From positions 33,988,946-34,052,945 of the forward strand of contig NC_090186.1 of assembly GCF_024679245.1 (NCBI RefSeq): a stretch of DNA of 64,000 bases, in the 5' to 3' direction. This document shows, one piece after another, positions 1 through 12,974 of this stretch. The stretch comes from Pseudorasbora parva (Eukaryota > Chordata > Actinopteri > Cypriniformes > Gobionidae). How positions within the stretch are numbered: position 1 is the stretch's first letter; every line of letters begins with the position of its first letter. Under the pieces are notes generated by a model. It did not search any database. It saw only the letters and a list, made by a program, of their open reading frames with translations, and was not told the DNA's origin. Both the position numbers and the translations under genes were made by a program.

Positions 1-2040
1 TGCTTTGGTTGAGCACCATATATAATGCAGAGTACTGAAAATAGCAGTAGACATACTACATCATTTTCATTGCCATGTAGGGGATAATAATACCAGTCCC
101 TAGCAGAACTATACTCTGCTGCTGTCATGTAGCCTGCTTTTGTATGCCTTATGTAGTTACACATATGATGACCAAACATTTTCTATATCCTTACTGTGGA
201 CGTGTTCACCCATCCAAATATAATTTAAGAAATTTGTATGAATTCAATAAAACAGACTATTTTAAAACTGTTATAGGTCCATTCTTATGCATGCACGCAG
301 TGCTCGTATGCTTCAATACCACTGAGAGAGTTGGAGGCATTGTTTTTTTTTTCACTCCGAAATCATATTAATTGAATCAGTCATGCGGTTCATGATCCAT
401 ATGTGGTTATTTCACTCAATTACCCACAAAGCATTTCTCACATCTCCCCATTTGAATCCTCACCCCGGAGTGACTCTCTGAAAAACATCCACCTCGGACT
501 CACGCATGCCCCCATCTCTCAGATGTCTCTTCTTCAGGGAATGTTGCCTCCCGCACATGAGTCGACTATTATATGCGTTTTCCGGTGCCAAGCCATGTGT
601 GGCAGTGACTGGCTGACAGATCGGTGACAGGCTGTCCTCCTGCTCCACCTGCTATCCGTCCAAATCACTGCCACATGCTCCGTAATTACAGTTTGTAAAG
701 GATGCAGCTCCATTTGCCAACGATCTAACACTTTGCCACTTATAGCCGTGAAATACACGTCATCAGATGTCTGCAGGTCCTGGCACTCGAAGAGCTTTCT
801 GCCACCCTTTCAACACCCGTCTCTGACCCTGGCAAGTATGCTGTGGCACAAGATAAGTGATGAATTTTGGCTCAGGCCTCAAAGGGACTCATGGGACATG
901 AAGATGCCTAACTCAATGAACTACAATAAAAGAGTATTTTTGGTTTATTAAAAAAAATAACCGTTCTCATGAAAAACCTCCTTATCTTTGCTCTTAAGAG
1001 TTCAATGTGTTCCACTCTTGGAAAATATCCTTGTCCTCAAGCGAAGAGCTTTGCACATTATGTGCTTTGACAAGTGTGGTTGTCCCCCACACAGTGCTGG
1101 ATGGGCAACCTGTCAGCTTGCCGGGTTTCTCAGATGCCCAACCTGTCAGCACAGATTACCCATGAGGTTAGCTGAGCATTGATTTTACTTGCCTTGTCTT
1201 TCTAGGATTGGATGGCTTTTTCACCTCGTTTCCTGGGCGCACAAACAAACGCACACATATTGGTGTAGTCTGGCTTATATTAGCATTTTTCAAAACTTTG
1301 TACAGTCTGCGATTGCTGGCACATCTTAGCAAGTGTTCTGGCAACAGATCATTAAACCTAATAGTTACCCAAGAGAAGAACAGTCGCCAAGGTGCTGGTG
1401 TGTTTTTTTTTTTAATTATTATTATTATTATTATTTTTATCTGGCAGCTGTTCACAAAGATTTTGTTCTTGACTTACTAATACATCCTCTTAAGTATCAA
1501 ATAATCCTTAAAAAGATGAATAAAGGATCCAGTAAATCTTATTATCTATTGTTCTGGGAAACAGTAGCAAGTAATCACATTTGTAAACCTCCATAATCTT
1601 GTATCTGTTTTTTACCCTTGTTGTTTTTTTATTTTAAGATTTGGACCAGCTATATAGTTTTATCTATAAAACTCATTTACTGTGTTGGAGAAATATTAGG
1701 TTTTTATATTGTATTATAGGAAAAGAAATATTTTTTAAAAATATTGACAGCGTATCTAAGATAAACAGTTTTTGCACGCTCCAGACTGTCACTGTACAGT
1801 ACTGTGGAGTCTTTCTGAAGGTTAAGGGGCGAAAAGTGACTGTCTTCATAAATTAGCTGATAGTAGGAAAAAGCAGGACGTGACAAAAGGAGTATGTTGA
1901 AATTCATAGATTCTGAAGTGTGCATATGATGGGCACTTTACTATCCCATGAGGCACGGGAGAGGATTTGTGAATGGTAGTGAACTGAAGCTGGTAGGTCA
2001 TATGGTAATGACAACATAACAAATGTAGTACGTCTATCTA
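1..2040. other. Intergenic span without recognisable gene
   Basis: Open frames here are all under 100 codons, overlap on both strands and show no domain or splice structure I recognise. A short near-direct duplication of a cytosine-rich segment (GGGCAACCTGTCAG / GCCCAACCTGTCAG) lies near 1104-1150. The only clear simple repeat is the T-run plus ATT tract listed separately. Confidence 0.5.
1402..1438. repeat. T-run followed by (ATT)n microsatellite
   Basis: A run of about 13 T is followed by about seven ATT units. This low-complexity tract makes the isoleucine and lysine runs in the overlapping open frames, which are therefore not coding. Confidence 0.8.
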
Positions 2041-2962
2041 GCACAGTACTTTTTTAATGGTTACAAAGTAATTACTTATTCAGAATAAGTAACTCCTCAA
2101 GAGAGTTTGTGATTTCGGACGCAGCCTCAGTCTTTATGAGTGTCATTGAATCATTAATTTATCTGATTCATTCAAAATCATTGATTCATTCAGGAACTAA
2201 ACTACTTTTTTGTCGTTGGCAAAAACAGAAGAAAGTAATTGCTAATGTGACTAAATGTAACTTTAGAGCTACACTGTACATTTTTTAGTTTATTCTTAGC
2301 TCAAAAACACTTAGTTCTTTCAAAAATATATGTGCTCATTAATGTATATTTACTTCTTTCAAGTAATAATGTATTCTTGTAAGTTTATAATATGCCATTG
2401 AAAATACATACGGGTGAGGGGTTCGAATGCTGGTCGCCATGTTGCCCCTCCATCTTGAAAGTACATTAGCCAAAGAGGGACATACCCATAAATTCAAGCT
2501 TTGCCTTTCGCTTTTTAACACTCTATGGCATCATGTCGAATGTGAAAAAGGGGAATTGCCATGTTAATCTTGGACTAAATCGGCCACCGTAGAAGTTAAA
2601 ACAAAATCAGAATTGAGAGGAACAGAAACTAATATTCACTGGATGATCATATACCCTTTCACCGCTAGATGAGGAAAATATCACACAGTGTAGCTTTAAC
2701 AAAAAAGTTAGTTACATTTAGTCACAACATTGCACGCTTAAACAATTACTTTCTTCTGTTTTTGCCACTACCAACGACAAAAAAAGTAGTTTTTTGTAAC
2801 TAGTAACAAAAGTAACAAAAGTAGATTTTGAATGAATCAGATAAATTAACGATTCAATGACACTCATAAAGACTGAGGCTGCGTCCGAAATCACGAATTC
2901 TCTTGAGGAGTTACTTATTCTGAATAAGTAATTACTTTGCAACCACTAAAAATGTACTGTGC
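2041..2962. mobile_element. Foldback (long inverted repeat) DNA element
   Basis: The left arm, about 2041-2266, reappears in reverse complement as the right arm, about 2705-2962. Both arms carry the palindromic stretch TTATTCAGAATAAG, the motif GACTGAGGCTGCGTCCGAAA on one strand, and the tip TAGCACAGTA / TACTGTGCTA. This layout is typical of a non-autonomous inverted-repeat transposon. There is no transposase reading frame. The middle (about 2268-2699) has its own short inverted ends, AGCTACACTGT / ACACAGTGTAGCT, and may be a second element nested in the first. Superfamily is undecided because I could not define a clean target-site duplication. Confidence 0.75.
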
Positions 2963-3540
2963 TACTATAAAAAACTGTACTATAAAATTAGGGTGTTCTT
3001 GCCTTATTATTGGCTATATTGTCATATCAACTAACAGTGCTGACTGTCAAAAACCTTCAGCTACGGCCGTCTGTGAATCATATATAACTTGGGGTTGTTA
3101 AAGGCAGATGAGCACCATTTGAGAGGAATGCGAGAAAATAAAAGCTGATCCTTGCAAAAGAGAGCAAACTCTGAAACCTTTCTAGTTAGATAACAACACC
3201 GATGCCTGTATATGATGCACAAATTGGTCCACTGGGTACACTAAAAAATGATGCTGAGATTTCTGAGCAGACATCAGAGGATGTTGTCCTCCACGATGAT
3301 TCCCCAGCTCCCAGTGTCTGAATCTAAAATCCATTTCAAAACACACCAGTGGGGATGTAGAAAGGCAATAACAACACCATCAGGTGGAAAGCGTAGTGTT
3401 TGCCTCTCTATTGTTTGCACAGAACATTTATTTCCTTCCACTAGCTAAAAAAAAAGATACCAACCCTGAGATATATATATATATATATACCTTTACCAAA
3501 CTATACGGAGTAAAAAGTCACGCCTGAAAAATCCTCCCTC
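2963..3540. other. Intergenic span, no gene seen
   Basis: There is no supported coding region. A short (AT)n tract sits at about 3471-3489. The right part runs into the Tc1-like fragment that follows. Confidence 0.5.
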
Positions 3541-3777
3541 ACATCCCCCATCTGTGGGATGTGTTCTGAACAAACAAGTCAGATCAATGGAGGCCCCACC
3601 TCACAACATACAGGACTTCTGCTTTATCTGCTGCTAACATCTTGGTGCCACAGCACACCTTCTAGTGGAAGGTCTAGTGGAGTCCATGCCTCAACGGGTC
3701 AGGGCTGATTTGGCGGCAAAAGGGGGACCAACGCAATATTAGGAAGGTGGTCATAATGTTATGCCTGATCAGTGTAC
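3541..3777 (+). mobile_element. Tc1-like element, family B, 3' end fragment
   Basis: This is the 3' end of a Tc1/mariner-type transposon. It holds a decayed tail of the transposase frame (CTGTGGGATGTG...AACAAACAAGTC, also present at 24213-24241) and the outer terminal repeat CATAACATTATGAC in reverse at about 3748-3764. Shared segments (TCTGCTGCTAACATCTTGGTG) link it to the copy at 28648-29286. The upstream two-thirds of the element are missing, so it is a 5'-truncated fossil. Confidence 0.75.
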
Positions 3778-4744
<967 letters not shown>

Positions 4745-4915
4745 GTGTTTTGGTCGTGCCCTTCTATGAATCTGCCAATCTGATCTCTTGGCTGCCATAC
4801 TCTTGGAATGCTCTTGCTCACACCTGTGCATGGATTATAAAAGATTGTTGTGCCTTCTGTCATGCTACAAACAAGCATGTGAAAGCTAAATATGGCCCAG
4901 AATATTCTAGATATA

Positions 4916-5756
4916 CACTCACCTAAATGATTATTAGGAACACCATACTAATACTGTGTTTGACCCCCTTTCGCCTTCAGAACTGCCTTAATTTTATGTG
5001 GCACTGATTCAACAAGGTGCTGAAAGCATTCTTTAGAAATGTTGGCCCATACTGATAGGATAGCATCTTGCTGTTGATGGAGATTTGTGGGATGCACATC
5101 CAGGGCACAAAGCTCCCGTTCCACCACATCCCAAAGATGCTGTATTGGGTTGAGATCTGGTGACTGTGGGGGCCATTTTAGTAGAGTGAACTCATTGTCA
5201 TGTTCAAGAAACCAATTTGAAATGATTCAAGCTTTGTGACATGGTGCATTATCCTGCTGGAAGTAGCCATCAGAGGATGGGTACATGGTGGTCATAAAGG
5301 GATTGACATGATCAGAAACAACGCTCAGGTAGGCCGTGGCATTTAAACAATGCCCAGTTGGCACTAAGGGGCCTGAAGTGTGCCAAGAAAATATCCCCCA
5401 CACCATTACACCACCACCACCAGCCTACATAGTGGTAACAAGGCATGATGGATCTATGTTCTCATTCTGTTTACACCAAATTCTGACTCTACCATCTAAA
5501 TGTCTCAACAGAAATCGAGACTCATCAGACCAGGCAAGATTTTTCCAGTCTTCAACTGTCCAATTTTGGTGAGCTTGTGCAAATTGTAGCCTCTTTTTCC
5601 TGTTTGTAGTGGAGATGAGTGGTACCCGGTGGGGTCTTCTGTTGTTGGAGCCCATTCGCCTCAAGGTTGTGCGTGTTGTGGCTTCACAAATGCTTTGCTG
5701 CATACCTCGGTTGTAACGAGTGGTTATTTCTGTCAAAGTTGCTCTTCTATCAGCTT
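4916..5756 (-). mobile_element. Tc1-like element, family A, truncated copy
   Basis: The terminal repeat begins at 4916 after a TA dinucleotide (CACTCACCTAAATG...), as expected for Tc1/mariner integration at TA. The element then reads on the minus strand through the C-terminal half of a transposase. Homology stops abruptly at about 5756 inside the coding region, so the N-terminal DNA-binding part and the other terminal repeat are gone. Other copies lie at 11848-12974 and 30195-30526. Confidence 0.9.
5425..5736 (-). pseudogene. Tc1-like transposase remnant (family A)
   Basis: An open frame of 103 residues encodes the central part of a Tc1 transposase. It includes TRYNRGMQQSICEATT from the second DNA-binding helix-turn-helix and the catalytic-core segment WSDESRF, which contains the first Asp of the DDE triad, followed by the DGRVRIW strand. 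The frame breaks after TTM, although the DNA homology continues to about 4960. The copy also has a TGA nonsense codon at the conserved arginine after the second catalytic Asp (around 5230). It cannot encode an active enzyme. Confidence 0.88.
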
Positions 5757-7768
5757 AGGCGCATATGTAACAAGTATGTACTATAGAAGCTGGAATGGGC
5801 ATGTATAGGGATGTTATCTATGCGTCTATGTGTAGTTGTGTACATATGTATGTAAAATGTACAGCCAATATCTGCAGAAGAATTATAACTTTGTTTGATT
5901 TCTGTTTACATAAGGAAAATATGGAGTATCTGGAGATTTGATTTCTGTTCAATTGATCTGTACCCTATATATTTCTCCAATAAAAAAAGAAAAATTGAGT
6001 GCAAATTGTTACAAAGATTTTATCAAGTAAATCCTATAAGTTGTTTTTATCAGTGTAAGACAAATAAAATGCTAGAAAATAGCCATATAAAGCCATATCA
6101 AGACATATCAAAGTAATACAAATACATTTCACTAGTTGTCTTTCGGACCTCAATGGGAATGTGGCAGTGGGGATTTCTCAAGTTTTTAATATTCATATGA
6201 GGTGATATCCTGGCCCAAACACTGGCATCCCCCAGTCCAAATAAATCTCTGTCACCTTGCCCAGAACTAAGGGCTGAAGACTGGCCAGCAGAGGGGAACA
6301 GACAAGGCGCTGGCAAGCAAACGTCACCTCCTCATGCACTGATGCACATTCATATTCTCCATGCCCTTCTCTACTAGCACCTAATTAATATTCAAGAACA
6401 TTCACCTCTGCGTTTAGCCAACCATTTAAAGCACTGACTCCATGGGAAATATTCTGCCGAAAAATAGAACATATAAATATACGTCAGTATATGTTTTGGT
6501 CTAAATCCATGCAACCAATACTATAACGTCACATCAAAATATAATCAAGTTTAATTCGTTTTACGTTGCTTCGAAAACAATAGGAACACAATGAGCTCAA
6601 GGGAGGCAAAATGGACACTGCTGCTTGAACTCAAAATGTTATATTTGTTATACAGTAGTCTTTTGTACTGTCAATTATTTTTTCATCCAAGTTTTATTGA
6701 GGAAGCAATGCCTCCTCAGAGAAAAAGCCCCTAATGTGAGATACTCTTGAGTTAGACCCCTGTCCTCACAACCACATAGATTCAGGGATGTTGAACTCAT
6801 AAACAAATTTAATAACAAATTGTCTGCTGCAGTTCCTGAAATAGCTGTAAGCATGTTGGTGGCTACTGGGGATCTGCAGTTCACCCCCATGGCCACACCA
6901 AAACCCAGCACAGAAAACTCATATGAGCTTGAACAAACAACCCAGCCTTCAAAGCAGCGATAAGAGAAGGATTTTAATTCCCCTGGCCCAAAACCATCAT
7001 CTTGAGAGCGTTCATTCTCTCTAGTATTTTCACAACAGTTCAGTATGATCAGCATGTTTTGTTTCGTCCTGTATTTTGTTATAATGACCGGCTGAGTTTA
7101 TGTTAAACAAGAAACTTGAAAGTTTCTCGTTAAACACAAAAAAAATATTTAACTTTACATATTAAACTCCTACGGAAAATGCGACTTCTCTACTACAAAC
7201 TGAACAGCTCTATGCAGCTTAATATGAATATGAACTGATAAGTTTAGTTGTTAATGAACCTTTTCTAGGCTGTCTATAACTTACATTAATCCTGTTCTCA
7301 GTTTTTGCCTTCATACTTCCATCCAAAAAGTAAGAATTCCTTATCTATCCATAATTTCTGAGGACTCGTTTTTCATATGGATGATGTTGAGAACATGTTT
7401 GTGCAGATAATGATGATGAGTCACCGACTGGATTCTGCCTCTCGCCTCTCTTGCTGGATTAAAAGCAACGGCAGACCAACACATTTGCACATTCACTCAT
7501 TATTCATCAATTGGTTTGTTGGAAATGCAGCATTCAGAGGGGGGATCTTAGCTTTCATTGAGGTCGAATGAATGTCTTGAGTGATGCAGAATACATTTGG
7601 TGGCACCGGATTAGTAAAATGCGGAGAGATTAATTTAGAAACACTGAGGGACAAAAAAGCGAGGGTGTGAGAATGTGAGTTTCTCACTGGCTCAAAAAGC
7701 CAGTTTTTGATGGGGAAAAAAAGTTGTTTCTTTTTTTTTCAATGAAGTGTTATTGGCACCATTGCAAT
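5757..7768. other. Intergenic span, no gene seen
   Basis: The longest frame is 126 codons on the minus strand (6675-7055). It has no recognisable domain, no flanking splice signals that I could pair and no repeat-like composition. I do not call it a gene. No inverted-repeat element ends were found. Confidence 0.45.
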
Positions 7769-8060
7769 TTAAAGGGATAGTTCCCAAAAAAATGAAAATT
7801 CTGCCATTAATTACTTACCTTCATGTCTTTAGAAGCCCGTAAGACCTTCATTCATCTACAAGTTAAGATATTTTTGATTAAATCCGAGAGCTCTCAAGTC
7901 CCTCCATAGACAGCTATTTAATTAACCCTTTTAAGGTCCAGAAAGATAGTAAAGACATCGTTAAAATAGTTTGTGCGACTAAAGTAGTTCAACCTTCATT
8001 TTATTTAGTGACGAGAATACCTTTGTGCGCAAAAATAAACAAAAACAACAACTTTATTCA
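7769..8060 (+). mobile_element. TTAA-ended inverted-repeat element, left part
   Basis: It begins TTAAAGGGATAGTTC, the common terminus of many non-autonomous elements in this window. The body matches the element at 41006-41665 (CCCGTAAGACC, GACGAGAATA near the middle). The right terminus is missing or diverged, so this is a partial copy. Confidence 0.7.
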
Positions 8061-8257
8061 ACAATTTCGTTCTAGCCTGTGCTATCTGTGTATTTATCAA
8101 AATGTTCTTTTATATATCTGTGTGATGTTCTGTGTTTCTATCACAGCTTTTAAATGTTATGAGAGAACGGTTAATTTACAAATGTGTAGTGTAGCCTAGT
8201 TTTGATCACTTTATTAAAAGTGGTGGCTGTGTGTAAAGTAAAATAAAAATAGTCTTA

Positions 8258-9086
8258 GGTCGGGGACACACTGCAAGCGTGCCGTGAGCGTCTCGGCTGC
8301 GTGGCGTGTCCGTTTTTATTTCGGCTCCCATGTTAACCGGTTAGAGCTTGCATACTGCCTGCGTCACACGCGCGGTCCGAACCGCGCGGAAAACGCGTGC
8401 ATGCTTCAAATAGAAGAGACGCCTATTTTTCACGCGAGCATGTTGGAAGCGTTTCTAGTCAAAATAGCGTAGGAAAAGATGTTTATATGCCATTTTGACA
8501 CGAATACATATTAATAAATTACATTTTCATGTTTGAAAGTCTGTAGGTTAACATAAACGCAGATATAGGCCTATTTGTAATAATAAAAAACAACATAATT
8601 ATCGATTTTGAAATATTAAACCTGTCAATACAGAACTAAATATTCTGTAGCCTATTTTGCCGTCAATACCATAGATCTGTATGGCCAATAAGCTACTGCT
8701 GACGTTGATTTTGCTGTATCAATAGACAATATATTTATATTTAACATAGGAAAAGATGTTTATATGTAATTTTGACACACATACATATTAATAAATGACA
8801 CTTTCATGTTTGAAAGTCTGTAGGTTAACATAAATGCAGATATAGGCCTATTTGTAATAATAAAAAACAACATAATTATCGATTTTGAAATATTAAACCT
8901 GTCAACACAGACAGAAATATTCTGTAGCCTATTTTGACAACACCATTATGTCAACACCATAGATATGTATGGTCAATAAGCTACTGCCGACGTTGTCTTT
9001 GCAATATCAATTGGCAATATATTTATATTTAACTTGAAGCAGAAGAAACGCCACGCTCACACCACGCTTGCAGTGTGTCTCCGGCC
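8258..9086. mobile_element. PIF/Harbinger-like non-autonomous element with internal tandem duplication
   Basis: The inverted ends GGTCGGGGACACACTGCAAG (from 8258) and, reversed, GGCCGGAGACACACTGCAAG (from 9086) are flanked on both sides by TTA (8255-8257 and 9087-9089). A three-base TWA-type target duplication and G-rich termini are known for the PIF/Harbinger superfamily. There is no transposase frame. The AT-rich core is a direct tandem duplication of about 277 bp: unit one starts at 8470 and unit two at 8747, both beginning TAGGAAAAGATGTTTATATG. The outer GC-rich shoulders hold several CGCG/GCGTG steps. Confidence 0.8.
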
Positions 9087-9424
9087 TTAGCCTCCTGCTG
9101 ACTAGTGTCCTGCCCTTCCCAACCCGTTTATACCGTTTATTTTTTTACGGTCTATAGTTTACACACACATAGATGATTCGACTATCGATCGACCATAGAG
9201 AGATTCGAAAATTCTGATTCGAATGTGTAAATCCTTAGTCGGAGAACGTAATCGAGAATGGACTGCATTTATGAGAATGCTGTGCCAAAAGGCTTGCATT
9301 TTTTCCCCAAGTCTCAGTCCAAGTCCATGTACAGTCCTGAGATAAGTCTCAGGTCAGTTGTTCGCAAGTCCAAGACAAGTCGCAAGTAAATTTGATCGTG
9401 TTTTTTTGTGCCACTCGAGTCCAT

Positions 9425-9660
9425 CTTTGCTAGAAACACATTAAATCATACAACACTTTGCTAAGTGCTAATGTATGCGATTAATGCCACAAAACAGGAA
9501 GTTGTAAATCAGGCATACAATGTCCAATCTGCCCCAAACTTCACATGTTTGAGAAGATTCCTGGCTTGAATACATATGACAATATTCAGTTATTGTAATA
9601 TCGCTACCCACTGGCAACAGGACGCGACATGTTTAACACTGTGATGCACTGATATTGGGG
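9425..9660 (+). repeat. Fragment of dispersed repeat also present in the LRR gene intron
   Basis: Segments such as TTGCTAAGTGCTAATGTATG and CAGGCATACAATG also occur at 50307-50375 and 48740-48760. This is an incomplete copy of the family annotated at 48275-50400. The nature of that family is not resolved. Confidence 0.6.
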
Positions 9661-9954
9661 GTGACATGAGAATATATCTAAGCCATGAACTGAGATATTA
9701 TATGGGGTGGTTAGGAAATGCTCTTTAATTATAAAGAGTACACCAACTGCATAGAAAACTTTACTAATGGAAGCATGTGGTGTGCCTCCATGACATTAAA
9801 GTGTCTTGACATTACCGTGACAGGTGCAGTTTCATTGAGAGATGGAGAATGGCTCATCTGGATTGACACAATGATTGTACTGTTTATCACTGGAAAAAAA
9901 AAACAGATAAATAATTCATAAGGACATTCCATTTAGATATCAAAAACACAAACA

Positions 9955-10550
9955 GTATTATTGTGAAATATTATTACAATTTAAAATAATGTTTTCTGTT
10001 TTAATCAATAAAATTTAATTTATTCCTGCGATGACAAAGCTGAATTTTCAGCATCATTACTCCAGTCTTTAGTGTCACACGATCCTTCAGAAATCATCTT
10101 GTGCTGATTTGATACTCAAGAAAATTTCTCATTACTATTAATGTTGTCAAAGTCAGCATGAAACAGAAACAGCAACAGACTTTTCTTTCCATATTGAAGT
10201 GTATATCAGAGTGAAATGGCTTGTTCAACTTGAAAAAATTGTAGAGCGGGACTTTGTCCATCGGGAATTGCTTGGATGGTTGGCTTAGTGTGGTTCGCTA
10301 TTGCTGTGATCTCATGTGAGTGACAGGTTGCCCCGCCCTCACGGGTAAACGTGTCATCAGGGAAGAAATGGGATGTTGCTGCAAGAGGAAGCGGAATATA
10401 TTTGGATGAAAGATTACAAGTGCACATGGAAAAAAAATATATGCATGATAAATCCTAATAATAAATACAGCTGCTTAATATTCCCATCATACTTTTTTCA
10501 GGATTCTTAGATGAATAGAAGGTTCAAAAGAACAACATTTATTTGGCTCC
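9955..10550 (+). mobile_element. Dispersed repeat split by a second insertion
   Basis: The left part (about 9955-10145) carries GCATCATTACTCCAGTC and GATCCTTCAGAAATCATC. The right part (about 10440-10550) carries TTTTTTCAGGATTCTTAGAT and GAACAACATTTATTTGGC. I recognise both as pieces of one repeat common in cyprinid genomes. They are separated by unrelated sequence at about 10147-10437, annotated separately. Class is uncertain. Confidence 0.55.
10147..10437. mobile_element. Element inserted into the 9955-10550 repeat
   Basis: This GC-richer block (GGGACTTTGTCCATCGGGAA, GACAGGTTGCCCCGCCC) interrupts the surrounding repeat. It contains an A-run near its right boundary. I recognise its sequence as a repeated cyprinid segment but cannot assign a class or define its target duplication. 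Confidence 0.45.
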
Positions 10551-10916
10551 CAAGCCTTAAAATGACGTCACACAAAGTCTGCCCTCTCATATACCTGCCA
10601 CCTCAGTTATCTCTCTGACAAACAAACAAACAAACACATCCCCTTCTCATAAACAAGGTGAAATAATGACTCAACGGCATTCAAAAGAGTGGCCAGGATC
10701 AATACTGCAGCTCCATTGTTGCAAGATTTGTCCTTGCACCTTCCACTCACCCACACAGTCATAGCCTGCTGTTTGTTTCAACGAGTCCGTTTGATTCATT
10801 TAAAATGCCTCCTACTTTTCGCAATGCTTAAAATGGAACCGATGGAAATAAACAAATACTATATGTATAGCCAACTCGCCAATGTTCCTCTACAGTTTTC
10901 TGCACACCCAGACTCC

Positions 10917-10920
<4 letters not shown>

Positions 10921-10991
<71 letters not shown>
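10921..10991. repeat. (TA)n microsatellite
   Basis: About 35 perfect TA units. The Tyr-Ile run in the overlapping frame is an artefact. Confidence 0.98.
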
Positions 10992-10994
<3 letters not shown>

Positions 10995-11847
10995 TCCTCT
11001 TGTGCTGATTGGATGGATCATTTGAACATGTTCATCCCGTACTTTGTTGATAAAACATAAATTAAAGAAATGAAGCCACAAAGACTGAATAATTCAAGTA
11101 TGTGTACTAGTGATGTCAGCCAGCTTCAAAGGCTTGAAAGTGTGCAGGATCATGTGGGGGAGTTTCTTTAGAACGACTTCTCAGCAAGCCAGCCTTTCAA
11201 CTACCTTTTGTGCCACCACAATTTTTCAGCTTTCCAAAAGGAAAAAAGGACTCCTTTGAAATGCTTTTAATAAATTACTCTGCCATGCCGCAGAATGTTA
11301 ATGACTCGTTGAAGACCCAAACCGAAACACAGCTCTGCTAAATTGCAGTGCACAGAGCGGGGCATTTCTAATGACGATGTGTATTACAATGGCAGTTTTT
11401 CAGTATTCTACAGGGGGATTCAGGAATGCTAAGGCACAGTGGGAGGCGTCAAATTGCCTCTCTTAATTTGCCATTTGCAGCCGGTGAAAATGAGATCTAT
11501 ATCTCCGTAGTGATGGTATTGATCAATGGGATTGATCCACGGGACGTGACATGTCACATCCCATCACCACCACAGGACACAAAGTCCTCTGCTGATTAAT
11601 GACACCCATACAGCACAGTAAACCATGCAATTACTAGAACCTCAATTAGGATATAATGGAAATGTGTAAACCATTTTAACAACACCAATGACAGCAAGTT
11701 TTTTTTTTTTTTTAGAAAGATGTTGGTCAAAACATATATATTAAAAACTATGACTGATTTTGTCACTGAAGATCACCGTACTTGTTAGGTATTCCAACTG
11801 ATTGCTTATATTATTATTGTGATTAGCTTACTTTATTGTATATATAT
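10992..11847. other. Intergenic span, no gene seen
   Basis: There is no supported coding region. A T-run lies at about 11700-11714. Confidence 0.5.
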
Positions 11848-12974
11848 AACACCTGTTCAATTTCTCATTAATGCAGTTATCTAATCAACCAATCACATGG
11901 CAGTTGCTTCAATGCATTTAGGGGTGTGGTGCTGGTCAAGGCAATCTCCTGAACTCCAAACTGAATGTCAGAATGGGAAAGAAAGGTGAGTTAAGCAATT
12001 TTGAGTGTGTCATAGTTGTTGGTGCCAAACGGGCCTGTCTGAGTATTTCACAATCTGCTCAGTTACTGGGATTTTCACACACAACCATTTCTACGGTTTA
12101 CAAGGAATGGCGTGAAAAGGGAAAACCAGTATGCGGCAGTCCTGTGGGGGAAAATGCCTTTTTGATGCTAGAGGTCAGAGGAGAATGGGCCGACTGATTC
12201 AAGCTGATAGAAGAGCAACTTTGACTGAAATAACCAATCGTTACAACCGAGGTATGCAGCAAAGCATTTGTGAAGCCACAACACACACAACCTTGAGGCG
12301 GATGAGCTACAACAGCAGAATACCCCACTGGGTACCACTCATCTCCACTACAAATAGGAAAAAGAGGCTATAATTTGCACACGCTCACCAAAACTGGACA
12401 GTTGAAGACTGGAAAAATGTTGCCTGGTCTGATGAGTCTCGATTTCTGTTGGGGCATTCAGATGGTAGAGTCAGAATTTGGCATAACCAGAATAAGAACA
12501 TTGATCCATCATGCCTTGTTACCACTGTGCAGGCTGGTGGTGGTGGTATAATGGTGTGGGGGATGTTTTCTTGGCACACTTCAGGCCCCTTTAGTGCCAA
12601 TTGGGCATCGTTTAAATGCCACGGCCTACCTGAGCGTTGTTTCTGATCATGTCCATCCCTTTATGACCACCATGTACCCATCCTCTGATGGCTACTTCAA
12701 GCAGGATAATGCACCATGTCACAAAGCTTGAATCATTTCAAATTGGTTTCTTGAACATGTCAATGAGTTCACTCTACTAAAATGTCTACCACAGTCACCA
12801 GATCTCAACCCAATACAGCATCTTTGGGATGTGGTGGAACGGGAGCTTTGTGCCATGGATGTGCATTCCACAAATCTCCATCAACAGCAAGATGCTATCC
12901 TATCAATATGGGCCAACATTTCTAAAGAATGCTTTCAGCACCTTGTTGAATCAATGACACTTAGAATTAAGGTA
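11848..12974 (+). mobile_element. Tc1-like element, family A, near full length but decayed
   Basis: This is the most complete family A copy, covering the 5' leader, nearly the whole transposase frame and most of the 3' region. The outermost terminal repeats seen at 4916 and 30526 are absent at both ends. On the left the sequence becomes TATATATAT just before AACACCTGTTC, and on the right homology ends near 12974. It is therefore an immobile relic. Confidence 0.9.
11973..12960 (+). pseudogene. Tc1-like transposase pseudogene (family A)
   Basis: The start MGKKGELS at 11973 opens the paired-like DNA-binding domain, with a first helix-turn-helix around SISQSAQLLGFSHTTIS. A frame change near 12150 moves the reading to a second frame (GRLIQADRRAT, then TEITNRYNRGMQQS). 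That frame ends at a TAA at about 12371, where the related copy at 4916-5756 has a Gln codon. Beyond it the frame resumes with WSDESRF (first catalytic Asp), an intact-looking GGIMVWGMFSW strand, QDNAPCH (second Asp), then a TGA, and SPDLNPIQHLWD near the third acidic position. Several independent lesions make it a clear pseudogene. Confidence 0.9.

Noticed and set aside
6675..7055. 126-codon minus-strand frame
   Set aside because: No recognisable domain, no paired splice sites and no neighbouring exon. A frame of this length is expected by chance in 64 kb, though a decayed element cannot be excluded.
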